This document shows positions 31,747 through 40,166 of a stretch of DNA of 64,000 bases, one piece after another. Source of the DNA: Dermabacteraceae bacterium TAE3-ERU5 (GTDB taxonomy: Bacteria > Actinomycetota > Actinomycetes > Actinomycetales > Dermabacteraceae); the NCBI GenBank assembly GCA_019218375.1, contig JAHUUK010000002.1:62001-126000 (forward strand), read 5' to 3'. Made by a program: the position numbers and the translations under genes. Positions within the stretch are counted from its first letter, which is position 1; the number at the start of each line of letters is the position of its first letter. The notes under the pieces were generated by a model. It was not told the DNA's origin. It did no database searches and saw nothing but the letters and a program-made list of their open reading frames with translations.

Positions 31747-31792
31747 AAGCGAGAGGGTGACCGGTAAAATGCCGGTCACCCTCTCGCTTTAT
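31747..31792. terminator. Bidirectional terminator between secG and opcA-pgl
   Basis: GCGAGAGGGTGACCGG (31750-31765) pairs with CCGGTCACCCTCTCGC around TAAAATG, with AAA on the left and TTT on the right. It can serve both convergent units. Confidence 0.9.
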
Positions 31793-31824
31793 CTGTACCC
31801 CTTTACCGGGGCTACGGGAATACG

Positions 31825-33519
31825 CTACGGCAGCTGAGAAGCCGCCGCCTCGTCCAGATACCAGGTCGTTTCCTGCACGCCGCGCACCGACGAAGCGGGG
31901 TAGAGCCACGGCTCGGGATCGCACTGCGAATTGGCCACGGCCTCGGCCTTTTCCGCTCCGGCCACCAAAAGCATGACGCTGCGCGAAGAATTGAGCACGC
32001 TGTAGGAAAGCGAAACGCGCGTCGGCGGCGGCTTGGGGGAATCGTGAACGGGAATCACCGGATGGCTGCATTCCGACTGCGCCTCGTGCTTCGGGAACAG
32101 TGAGGCAACGTGCGCGTCGGGGCCGACCCCGAGCAGCACCACATCGAAGAAAGGCATGCCACGGGTGTGGAACTGGGCATCGCCACCCCAGAGGGCGAGC
32201 TGCTGGGCATACCAGGCCGCCGCATCTGCCGGGCTCATGCCGGAACCGCTCGCGGGCATCCGGTGAATGTGTTCGGGGCGCAGGCCCTCCGCATCGAGCA
32301 GGCCGCTCACGGCCCTATCGTTGCGATCCTCGCTGCTGTGCTTCACGAAACGTTCGTCGCCCCACCACAGATGCAGCTTTTCCAGGGGCAGCCCGGCGGC
32401 GCGGGCCGCTTCCGGTAGCGCCAGCGCAACCTTGGTGCCGACGCTACCGCCGGTCAGCACCAGGTGGCCGACCCCGCGTTCGCTGATCGCGGCCGCCAGG
32501 CGATCCACGATGCTTTTTGCGGACTGCGCGGCGAGCTCGTCGGCGTCGGCAAACACCTTCACCGTCGGGGCGGGCTTGTTACGGGCGTATTCCGCCGGGT
32601 CCGCGATCTCCTCAAAGGCGTGGCGGATAACCTCGCCGTAAACCACGTCCGGGTCCAGCCTGCGCAGTTCCTCGGAAAGGCATTCGAACAGGCTCCGCCG
32701 GGGCAGGCTGACCAGCTGCGGTTTCTGGCTGCCGGGAAGCTGCATGGCGAGCTGGGTATAGTTTTCGCGGGTGAGCACGATATCGCCGTCGGCGCGCAGG
32801 ATACGCACCGCTTTCAGGCCGTTTACTTCTTCGCTGGCGTCGATCACACGCACCTCGCAGCCCAGGCGGGTCTCCAGCCAGCTAGACATCAGGATCACCG
32901 AGGGGTTACGCGGATTACCCGTGACCTCCACCAGTTTCGGGGTCTGCCTGGGCGGTACGTCGAACGCCGACGCGAGCAGGCCGCGCCAGTTGGTTAGGCG
33001 GGTCCAGCTGAAGTCGGAATCGCCCTCCTGGTAGCCGCGGCGCAGCCGCTTCATGACGTCCGCCGGGTCCGGGCAGGACTGGGAATCGGTGATGCGTCGC
33101 TGCGAGAGTCGGCCCACCAGATCCTGCGCGGGAGCCGAGGGCGGATTGTTCGGCCACCAGGTGACGATGGGCGCGTCGGGCAGCAGCAGGGGAGTGATGA
33201 GGGTGTCGATGCTGGTTGTTACCTGCCCGCGAGCGTGCAGGATAACCACCTCGCCGGCACCGGCGTCGTGACCGACCCTGATCTCGGCGTCCAGGCCGTC
33301 CTCGTTCGCTTCGGCATCCAGCACCAGCACGAGCACCCGGCAGGGGTGTTCGTGGCTCGCCTGCACCGCGGCTCGGATGGGTTCCTCCATCTCGGAGGCG
33401 GGGGTGACTATCACGAGTGATAGCACCCGGCTCAGGGTGAGTGCGCCGCCGCTTTCGCGCAGCGACATCATTTCCTTATCGACCTGTGAAGAGGTCGTGT
33501 TGGTAAGGGTCTTAATCAT
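31825..33519 (-). CDS. OpcA - 6-phosphogluconolactonase fusion
   Basis: One 564-residue reading frame joins two proteins normally encoded by adjacent genes. Residues 1 to about 310 match OpcA, the actinobacterial assembly factor/allosteric activator of glucose-6-phosphate dehydrogenase (SRVLSLVIVTP, PLLLPDAPIVTWWPNNPP). Residues from about 320 match 6-phosphogluconolactonase: LTGGSVGTKVALALPEA, LWWGDERFV and LLGVGPDAHVASLFP. No stop or frameshift lies between. Its ATG overlaps the zwf TGA (ATGA). The fusion would place the G6PDH activator and the next enzyme of the oxidative pentose pathway in one chain. Confidence 0.88.
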   Translation of the reverse strand: MIKTLTNTTSSQVDKEMMSLRESGGALTLSRVLSLVIVTPASEMEEPIRAAVQASHEHPCRVLVLVLDAEANEDGLDAEIRVGHDAGAGEVVILHARGQVTTSIDTLITPLLLPDAPIVTWWPNNPPSAPAQDLVGRLSQRRITDSQSCPDPADVMKRLRRGYQEGDSDFSWTRLTNWRGLLASAFDVPPRQTPKLVEVTGNPRNPSVILMSSWLETRLGCEVRVIDASEEVNGLKAVRILRADGDIVLTRENYTQLAMQLPGSQKPQLVSLPRRSLFECLSEELRRLDPDVVYGEVIRHAFEEIADPAEYARNKPAPTVKVFADADELAAQSAKSIVDRLAAAISERGVGHLVLTGGSVGTKVALALPEAARAAGLPLEKLHLWWGDERFVKHSSEDRNDRAVSGLLDAEGLRPEHIHRMPASGSGMSPADAAAWYAQQLALWGGDAQFHTRGMPFFDVVLLGVGPDAHVASLFPKHEAQSECSHPVIPVHDSPKPPPTRVSLSYSVLNSSRSVMLLVAGAEKAEAVANSQCDPEPWLYPASSVRGVQETTWYLDEAAASQLP

Positions 33520-35057
33520 GGCCGCCTCCAGCTGCGTCCGTCGCGGGCCAGCATTTCGTGTGCCGAGTCAGGTCCCCAGGTACCGGCCCGGTAGGGGGAG
33601 GGGCGTCCATTGTTCGCCCAGTACTCGGTGATCGGGTCGAGGATCTTCCAGGACAGTTCCACTTCGCGCTGGTGCGGGAAGAGGGGCGGATCGCCCAGCA
33701 GAACGTCCAGGATCAGGCGCTCGTAGGCTTCGGGTGAAGCCTCGGTGAAAGAGGAACCGTAGGCGAAGTCCATCGTGACATCGCGTACCTCCATGTGCGT
33801 GCCGGGCACCTTGGAGCCGAAACGCAGGGTCACGCCCTCGTCGGGCTGCACCCTAATCACGATTGCGTTTTGGCCCAGGCTGGCCGTGTCGCTCGTCTGG
33901 AAGGGTAGGAACGGGGCACTCTTGAACACCACGGCGATTTCCGTGACTCGCCTGCCCAGGCGCTTCCCGGCGCGCAGGTAGAACGGCACCCCGGCCCAGC
34001 GGCGGGTGTTTACGTCCAGGCGCATGGCCGCGAACGTTTCGGTACGCGAGTCAGGGCCGATACCGTCCTCTTCCAGGTATCCCCGTACCTGTTCGCCGCC
34101 CTGCCAGCCGCCGACGTACTGGCCACGGCAGGTGTGGGCACCGAGGTCGGCGGGCAGCTGCACGGCCGCCAGCACCTTTTCCTTCTCCGCACGCAGTTCG
34201 GCGGCGTCAAAGGTGATCGGTTCCTCCATCGCGGTGAGCGCGAAAAGCTGCAGCAGGTGATTTTGGATTACGTCGCGGGCGGTGCCGATACCGTCGTAAT
34301 ATCCGGCTCGCGAACCGATACCGATGTCTTCCGCCATCGTGATCTGCACATGGTCGACGTATTTGGCGTTCCACACCGGCTCGAACATCTGGTTGGCAAA
34401 GCGCAGCGCCAGCAGGTTCTGCACGGTTTCCTTGCCCAGGTAATGATCGATGCGGAAAACGTCCTCGGGGCGGAACACCTTTTCCACCACGTCGTTGAGT
34501 TCGCGGGCCGAGGTGAGATCGTGTCCGAAAGGCTTTTCGATGACGACGCGCCGCCAGGACTGACCATCCGGGCTGTTAAGCCCGGAATTGGCGAGCTGCG
34601 AGCAGACCTTCGGGAAAGCATCCGGGGGAATGGACAGGTAGAAAGCGTGGTTACCGCCGGTGCCGCGCTCTTCGTCCAGTTCCTTGACCACGCGGGTTAG
34701 TTCCTCGTAGGCCGGGGTGTCGTCAAAGCTGCTGCCCTGCACAAAGCGCAGGCCGCCCCTCAGCTGGGCGAATACCTCTTCGCGGAACTCTGTGCGGGAA
34801 TGTTGGCTGACGCATTCGTGTACGTATTCAGCGAACTTTTCGTGGCTCCAGTCGCGCCGACCAAAACCGACCAGGCCGAAACTGGGCGGCAGCAGGCCAC
34901 GGTTGGCCAGGTCATAGATAGCTGGCAGGAGCTTCTTTTTCGCCAGGTCACCCGTCACGCCGAACATCACCATCGAGCAGGGGCCTGCAATCAACGGTAG
35001 TCGGCGGTCGCGCGCATCGCGCAGGGGATTATTGGTCAGCTCAGGGGAATCGGTCAC
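33516..35057 (-). CDS. zwf: Glucose-6-phosphate 1-dehydrogenase
   Basis: First step of the oxidative pentose phosphate pathway, producing NADPH and 6-phosphogluconolactone. The nucleotide-binding motif FGVTGDLAKKKLLPA lies near residue 32 and the substrate-binding signature RIDHYLGKE near residue 204. Length is 513 residues. GTG 35057 is preceded on the minus strand by GGAAGG. The downstream overlapping gene encodes its activator OpcA fused to lactonase. A large hairpin separates it from tkt. Confidence 0.97.
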   Translation of the reverse strand: MTDSPELTNNPLRDARDRRLPLIAGPCSMVMFGVTGDLAKKKLLPAIYDLANRGLLPPSFGLVGFGRRDWSHEKFAEYVHECVSQHSRTEFREEVFAQLRGGLRFVQGSSFDDTPAYEELTRVVKELDEERGTGGNHAFYLSIPPDAFPKVCSQLANSGLNSPDGQSWRRVVIEKPFGHDLTSARELNDVVEKVFRPEDVFRIDHYLGKETVQNLLALRFANQMFEPVWNAKYVDHVQITMAEDIGIGSRAGYYDGIGTARDVIQNHLLQLFALTAMEEPITFDAAELRAEKEKVLAAVQLPADLGAHTCRGQYVGGWQGGEQVRGYLEEDGIGPDSRTETFAAMRLDVNTRRWAGVPFYLRAGKRLGRRVTEIAVVFKSAPFLPFQTSDTASLGQNAIVIRVQPDEGVTLRFGSKVPGTHMEVRDVTMDFAYGSSFTEASPEAYERLILDVLLGDPPLFPHQREVELSWKILDPITEYWANNGRPSPYRAGTWGPDSAHEMLARDGRSWRRP

Positions 35058-35076
35058 GGTTTTCCTTCCAGTGTGC

Positions 35077-35120
35077 CCACCGGGGTGCCGCCGTCAGTGA
35101 TAACGGCGGCACCCCGGTGG
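35077..35120 (-). terminator. Large hairpin between tkt and zwf
   Basis: CCACCGGGGTGCCGCCGT (35077-35094) pairs perfectly over 18 bp with its complement at 35103-35120 around CAGTGATA. On the minus strand there is no T-run after it. It could end tkt transcripts or act as an mRNA boundary before zwf. Confidence 0.65.
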
Positions 35121-35130
35121 TGGGAAAAGG

Positions 35131-37224
35131 CTAGGCCTTGGCAGCGGCGATGGATTCGCGGGCCGCTGCGGCCACGTTCTCGGCGGTGAAACCGAACTCG
35201 GCGAACAGGGTGTCGGCGTCAGCCGAAGCACCGTAGTGTTCGAGCGATACGGCACGGCCCGCGTCTCCCAGGTAACGGTGCCACGGCATCGCGATGCCTG
35301 CCTCCACGCTGACGCGCGCCTTCACGGCGCTCGGCAGCACGGATTCACGGTATTCGGCATCCTGCTCGTCGAACCATTCGAGGCAGGGAGCGGAGACCAC
35401 GCGGGCCTGAATGCCTTCTTCCGCCAGCAGCTTGCGCGCGCCGAGCGCGAACTGCACCTCGGAACCGGTGGCGATCAGCACTACGTCGGGGGTGCCCTCG
35501 GTGTCGGCCAGCACGTAAGCACCGCGCGCCAGACCGGCGGCGTCCGCCAGTTCCTCACGGTCCAGGGTCGGCACTGCCTGGCGGGTCAGTACCAGGCCGA
35601 CGGGACCGTTATCGCGTTCCAGGATCGCCTTCCAAGCCTGCGCGGTTTCGTTGGCATCCGCCGGGCGCACGATGGAAAGGTTCGGAATGGCACGCATCGC
35701 GGCCAGGTGCTCCACCGGCTGGTGGGTCGGGCCGTCCTCGCCCAGACCAATCGAGTCGTGGGTCCAGACATAGGTGGCCGGTACGTTCATCAGCGCGGCC
35801 AGGCGGACAGCGCCGCGCATGTAGTCGCTGAAAGTAAAGAAGGTGCCGCCGTAGGGGCGGGTCAGGCCGTGCAGAGCGATGCCCGAAAGGGCCGCGCCCA
35901 TCGCGTGCTCACGGATACCGAAGTGCAGGGTGCGCCCGTACGGGTTGCCCTGGAAAGTTTCGGTGGAGCGATGCTCGGGCAGGAACGACGGTTCGCCCTT
36001 CATGGTGGTGTTGTTGGAGCCCGCGAGGTCGGCGCTACCGCCCCAAAGTTCGGGCAGCGGTGCGGCCAGTGCGCTCAGCACGTTACCGGAAGCGGCGCGG
36101 GTGGCAACGCCCTTTTCGTCGGCGGGGAAGGTCGGCAGGGAAGCTTCCCAGCCCGCGGGCAGCTTGCGTTCGCGCAGGCGCTCCAGCAGCTCGGCGCGCT
36201 CGGGGTTCTTCTCCTGCCAGGCCGTGAACGCGGCGTCCCATTCGCTGCGGGCCTGGCTTGCGCGTTCGGCGAGCTTGCGGGTGTGAGCCAGCACCTCGTC
36301 CTCAACCTGGAAATTAGCCTCGGCATCGAAGCCCAGCACGTTCTTCAGCGCCGCCAGTTCTTCGCTGCCAAGCTTAGAACCGTGCACAGCGTGCGTGTTC
36401 TGCGCGGTCGGGGACGGCCAGGCGATGATGGTGCGCAGGGCGATGAAGGAGGGCTTATCAGTGACCGACTGCGCCTCAAGGATCGCCTGCTTGAGGGCTG
36501 CGACGTCCTCCACGTAGTTGCCGGTGACGGTCCAGTCCACGCGCTGGGTGTGCCAGCCGTAGGCGTCGTAGCGGCCGACCACGTCTTCGCTGAACGCGAT
36601 GTCGGTTTCGCCTTCGATGGAAATCTTGTTGTCGTCCCAAATCACGATCAGGTTGCCCAGATCCTGGGTGCCCGCTAGGGAGGAAGCTTCGGCGGTGACG
36701 CCCTCTTCCAGGTCGCCGTCGGAAGCGAGCACGTAAATGAAGTGGTCGAACGGGCTTTCGCCAGCCGGGGCGGCGGGATCGAGCAGGCCGCGCTCACGGC
36801 GGGCCGCCATGGCCATGCCGACCGCGGAAGCCAGCCCCTGGCCGAGCGGGCCGGTGGTGATTTCCACGCCGCGCGTATGGCCGTATTCGGGGTGTCCGGG
36901 GGTAAGCGAGTTGAGGGTGCGCAGCTGCTTCAGATCCTCAAGCTCAAGGCCGAAGCCGCCGAGGAAGAGCTGGATGTACTGCGTAATGCTGGAGTGACCG
37001 CAAGAAAGCACGAAACGGTCGCGGCCGAGCCATTCGGTGTCTGCCGGGTCATGACGCATGACGTCCTGGTAGAGCAGGTAGGCGACGGGTGCGAGGCTGA
37101 TCGCGGTGCCGGGGTGGCCGTTGCCAACCTTTTCTACGGCATCAGCGGCGAGAACACGCACGGTGTCTACCGCACGCTTATCAAGGCTGGTCCAGCCTTC
37201 GGGAGCGGTGAAGGTGTTGCTCAT
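35131..37224 (-). CDS. tkt: Transketolase
   Basis: Thiamine diphosphate enzyme of the non-oxidative pentose phosphate pathway. The cofactor region begins with GNGHPGTAISLAP near residue 37 and continues with the metal site SDGDLEEGVTAEA. The second domain has the DSIGLGEDGPTHQP motif and MNVPATYVWTH. Length is 697 residues. An AT-rich gap with a nested dyad separates it from divergent ctaB. Transaldolase, usually between tkt and zwf in actinobacteria, is absent from this locus. Confidence 0.97.
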   Translation of the reverse strand: MSNTFTAPEGWTSLDKRAVDTVRVLAADAVEKVGNGHPGTAISLAPVAYLLYQDVMRHDPADTEWLGRDRFVLSCGHSSITQYIQLFLGGFGLELEDLKQLRTLNSLTPGHPEYGHTRGVEITTGPLGQGLASAVGMAMAARRERGLLDPAAPAGESPFDHFIYVLASDGDLEEGVTAEASSLAGTQDLGNLIVIWDDNKISIEGETDIAFSEDVVGRYDAYGWHTQRVDWTVTGNYVEDVAALKQAILEAQSVTDKPSFIALRTIIAWPSPTAQNTHAVHGSKLGSEELAALKNVLGFDAEANFQVEDEVLAHTRKLAERASQARSEWDAAFTAWQEKNPERAELLERLRERKLPAGWEASLPTFPADEKGVATRAASGNVLSALAAPLPELWGGSADLAGSNNTTMKGEPSFLPEHRSTETFQGNPYGRTLHFGIREHAMGAALSGIALHGLTRPYGGTFFTFSDYMRGAVRLAALMNVPATYVWTHDSIGLGEDGPTHQPVEHLAAMRAIPNLSIVRPADANETAQAWKAILERDNGPVGLVLTRQAVPTLDREELADAAGLARGAYVLADTEGTPDVVLIATGSEVQFALGARKLLAEEGIQARVVSAPCLEWFDEQDAEYRESVLPSAVKARVSVEAGIAMPWHRYLGDAGRAVSLEHYGASADADTLFAEFGFTAENVAAAARESIAAAKA

Positions 37225-37263
37225 GGGTGGTCCCCTTTTTCCCTAAGACATATTGATGGTCTG

Positions 37264-37316
37264 TGACAACTCTAGTCTTTCCCGCGAATTAAGTCGCGGG
37301 GACTCGTCCCTTGTCA
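37264..37316. promoter_or_regulatory. Nested dyad in the tkt/ctaB divergent promoter region
   Basis: Three inverted pairs share nearly one centre (about 37290): TGACAA (37264-37269) with TTGTCA (37311-37316), AGTC with GACT, and CCCGCGA (37281-37287) with TCGCGGG (37294-37300). The right TTGTCA can act as a -35 with TATGAA at 37333-37338 (16-base spacer) for ctaB. The left one is a -35 candidate for tkt, but its -10 is weak. Confidence 0.4.
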
Positions 37317-37365
37317 TAGACTGACGAAGAATTATGAACTCTTACAACTACTGTCAGGACGGTTT

Positions 37366-38304
37366 GTGGGCACGGACGTGACTAGGGCTCCCCGCACTAA
37401 AACTGCCCCTAAACGCAGCTTCGGGCGCGTTCTGCAGGGCTATGTGGCGCTAACCAAACCGCGCATTATTGAACTGCTGCTGATCACGACCATCCCGACG
37501 ATGTTCCTGGCAGCGCACGGTTTTCCCTCTCCCTGGCTGATCCTGGCCACTGTGGTTGGCGGCTATCTTTCCGCGGGCGGCGCAAACGCGCTCAACTGCT
37601 ATCTGGATCGCGACATCGACGCCGCGATGAACCGCACCAAGAACAGGCCGATCGTGACGGGGCTGATCAGTCCGCGTAACGCGCTGATTTTCGGTCTCGC
37701 GCTCAGCGTAATTTCTACGGCCTGGCTGTGGCTGCTGGTAAATCCCGTGTCGGCGCTCCTTTCCGCCGCGGCGATCTTCCTTTACGTGGTTTTCTACACG
37801 ATGCTTCTTAAGCGCCGTACCAGCCAAAACATTGTCTGGGGCGGGGTTGCGGGCTGCTTCCCGGTGCTGATCGGCTGGTCCGCCGTGACGGGCACAGTTT
37901 CCCTAACCGCGATCGCGCTTTTCCTGGTGATCTTCTTCTGGACCCCGCCGCACTATTGGCCGCTGGCGGAAAAGTTCACCGCCGACTACCGCCGCGCGGG
38001 AGTCCCGATGCTTCCCGTCGTGGCCAGCCGCGGCACCGTTGCTGTGCAAATGATCGGGCACACGCTGGCCATGATCGCCTCCAGTTTGGTGATCGTGCCG
38101 CTTGAGCACACCGGCCCCGTCTACACGGTGAGCGCGTCGCTGCTCGGTGCCTGGTTCCTCTTCCTGGTGGTGCGGTACGCCCTGCGGGTGCAAAAGGGTA
38201 AGAGTGGTAAGGAACTGAACCCGATGGGGGTATTTCACGGTTCCATCACCTACCTGACCCTGCTCTTCATCGCGCTTGCCCTGGATCCTTTCTTTAGTCT
38301 GTGA
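37366..38304 (+). CDS. ctaB: Protoheme IX farnesyltransferase (heme O synthase)
   Basis: Membrane prenyltransferase converting heme B to heme O for terminal oxidases. About eight to nine hydrophobic helices are present. The prenyl-diphosphate motif NCYLDRDIDAAMNRT lies at about residues 82-96, and a second acidic loop surrounds TADYRRAGVPMLP. Length is 312 residues. GTG 37366 has AGGA about 8 bases upstream. Divergence from tkt is the common actinobacterial arrangement. Its presence implies a heme-copper oxidase elsewhere in the genome. The stop overlaps xerD's GTG. Confidence 0.94.
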   Translation: MGTDVTRAPRTKTAPKRSFGRVLQGYVALTKPRIIELLLITTIPTMFLAAHGFPSPWLILATVVGGYLSAGGANALNCYLDRDIDAAMNRTKNRPIVTGLISPRNALIFGLALSVISTAWLWLLVNPVSALLSAAAIFLYVVFYTMLLKRRTSQNIVWGGVAGCFPVLIGWSAVTGTVSLTAIALFLVIFFWTPPHYWPLAEKFTADYRRAGVPMLPVVASRGTVAVQMIGHTLAMIASSLVIVPLEHTGPVYTVSASLLGAWFLFLVVRYALRVQKGKSGKELNPMGVFHGSITYLTLLFIALALDPFFSL

Positions 38305-39254
38305 GCGAGCTGCCGCGCGCGCTTGCGCGCAGTGCGGAGCAATTCCTTAGCTACCTGCGGATAGAACGCGGGTTAGCCGCCAATACGGTTTCCTCCTACA
38401 GGCGCGATCTGGCGCGGTTTTTGAGCTACGCATGTGCGAAGGGGGCAAACGATCCGGGGGAGCTCGGGGCGGAAATGATCCGCGACTATCCGCTGGTTTT
38501 GCGCACGGGCAGCGATGGCCGGGCCGCGCTGGCCGCCAGTTCCACGGCGCGCGCTATCGCCGCGGTGAAAAGTTACTGCGCTTTCCTGCAGCGCCAGGGA
38601 GACACAAAAGTTTCGCTGGCGGGGGAGGTGAAGGCCCCGAAACGGGACAAGAACCTGCCCCACCCCCTGCCGGTGGCCGACGTCACCCGGCTAATCGAAA
38701 GGTCGGCGCTGCCTACCGGCGGCAGACTGACGCAAGAGCGGGCGCTGCGCGACAGGGCGCTTTTGGAGGTGCTCTATGGCTGCGGCTCCCGCATCAGCGA
38801 GGCTTGCGGGATAGACCTGGACGACATCTCCCTGGAAGAGGGCGCGTTGCTGCTGCGCGGCAAGGGAAATAAACAGCGGGTGGTGCCGCTCGGCAGGTAT
38901 GCGGCCGCTGCGATTGGTGCCTACTTGACCTCGGCGCGGCCCGCGCTGGCTGCGCGCGGTAAGGGGTCTCCCGCCCTATTTCTCGGCGCCAGCGGCGGCA
39001 GGCTGACACGCCAGGCGGCGTGGCAGGTGATTAGGAACTGCGCGGAAGCGGAGGGCCTCGGGGAAAAGGTTTCCCCGCACACCCTGCGCCATTCTTACGC
39101 GACACACATGCTGCAGGCGGGGGCCGACGTGCGCGTGGTGCAGGAATTGCTGGGGCACGCGTCGGTCGCCACCACGCAGATATACACCCAGGTGACGATC
39201 GATTCACTACGTGAAGCGTTCCTGATGGCCCACCCGCGCTCGCGTACGACCTAA
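38301..39254 (+). CDS. xerD: Tyrosine recombinase XerD
   Basis: Site-specific recombinase that resolves chromosome dimers at dif with XerC. The 317-residue protein has the N-terminal SAM-like domain and all catalytic residues: R164 (CGSRISEA), K188 (LRGKGNKQR), H260 and R263 (SPHTLRHSYATHML), H286 (LLGHASVATTQ) and nucleophile Y295. GTG 38301 overlaps the ctaB stop. Being followed by parA and rluB is typical for chromosomal XerD rather than for a mobile-element integrase. Confidence 0.93.
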   Translation: MSELPRALARSAEQFLSYLRIERGLAANTVSSYRRDLARFLSYACAKGANDPGELGAEMIRDYPLVLRTGSDGRAALAASSTARAIAAVKSYCAFLQRQGDTKVSLAGEVKAPKRDKNLPHPLPVADVTRLIERSALPTGGRLTQERALRDRALLEVLYGCGSRISEACGIDLDDISLEEGALLLRGKGNKQRVVPLGRYAAAAIGAYLTSARPALAARGKGSPALFLGASGGRLTRQAAWQVIRNCAEAEGLGEKVSPHTLRHSYATHMLQAGADVRVVQELLGHASVATTQIYTQVTIDSLREAFLMAHPRSRTT

Positions 39255-39296
39255 GATAGAGACAAACACCCGACGTTTTGTAGATGGGACGAGGAA

Positions 39297-40166
39297 GTGA
39301 CGAGCGCTAAGCAGACACTGGATATAGACCTGGGGCCGACCGGCCGCCCGGTACAGGACTTCCCGCAGCCGCAGCCGCTCAGTTCGCACGGCCCCGCCCG
39401 GATCATCTCGATGGTGAACCAGAAGGGCGGCGTCGGTAAGACCACCTCAGTGATCAACCTGGGCGCGGCGCTGGCGGAGTACGGGCGCAAGGTGCTGCTG
39501 GTGGATCTGGATCCGCAGGCGGCGCTGTCGGCCGGTACCGGCATCAACGCAAACGAGCTGGACGTTACCGTTTACAACCTGCTCATCGAACGCGGCCACG
39601 ACGCGCGCGAGGTGATTCGGGAAACCGGCACCGAAAACCTGGACGTGCTGCCCGCAAACATCGATCTTTCCGCCGCCGAGGTACAGCTAGTGAACGAGGT
39701 GGCGCGCGAGATGGCGCTGGCTCGGGTGCTGCGCCAGGTAGAGGACGACTACGACGTCATCATCATCGATTGCCAGCCCTCGCTGGGCCTGCTTACCGTG
39801 AACGCGCTGGCCGCAAGCCACGGCGTGATCATCCCGCTCGAATGCGAATTCTTTGCGCTGCGCGGTGTTGCCCTGCTGGTGGAAACCATCGAAAAGGTGC
39901 AGGACCGCATCAACCCGCGCCTCGAGATCGACGGCATTTTGGCCACCATGTTCGATTCCCGCACGCTGCACACCCGCGAGGTGGTGGCGCGCGTGGTGGA
40001 GGCCTTCCCGGACAAGGTATTCCATACCGCTATCAAGCGCACCATCAAGTTCCCCGACGCCTCCGTGGCGGCGGAACCGATCACCTCCTACGCCTCCAGC
40101 CACGCGGGCGCGGAAAACTACCGCAGCCTGGCACGTGAGCTGATTTCCCGGGGCGGAGCCCCGTGA
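39297..40166 (+). CDS. ParA-family ATPase (Soj-like, xerD-linked)
   Basis: Deviant Walker A ATPase of the ParA/Soj family. KGGVGKTT lies at residues 43-50 after a 35-residue polar N-terminal extension, then LVDLDPQAALS and DYDVIIIDCQPSLGLLT. In many actinobacteria this ParA homologue sits between xerD and scpA-scpB and is distinct from the oriC-linked ParA. No parB accompanies it. GTG 39297 has GAGGAA directly upstream. The stop overlaps the GTG of rluB, so scpA and scpB are missing from the locus. Confidence 0.9.
   Translation: MTSAKQTLDIDLGPTGRPVQDFPQPQPLSSHGPARIISMVNQKGGVGKTTSVINLGAALAEYGRKVLLVDLDPQAALSAGTGINANELDVTVYNLLIERGHDAREVIRETGTENLDVLPANIDLSAAEVQLVNEVAREMALARVLRQVEDDYDVIIIDCQPSLGLLTVNALAASHGVIIPLECEFFALRGVALLVETIEKVQDRINPRLEIDGILATMFDSRTLHTREVVARVVEAFPDKVFHTAIKRTIKFPDASVAAEPITSYASSHAGAENYRSLARELISRGGAP

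Noticed and set aside
35236-36678. A 480-codon open frame antisense to tkt
   Set aside because: Antisense shadow of transketolase with no domain and no start signal.
38301-39254. Tyrosine recombinase as evidence for a mobile element
   Set aside because: Length, catalytic residues and the ctaB-parA-rluB context fit chromosomal XerD; no attachment sites or cargo.
39297-40166. ParA as a marker of the replication origin
   Set aside because: There is no parB, gidB, rnpA or dnaA nearby; this is the xerD-linked ParA homologue.
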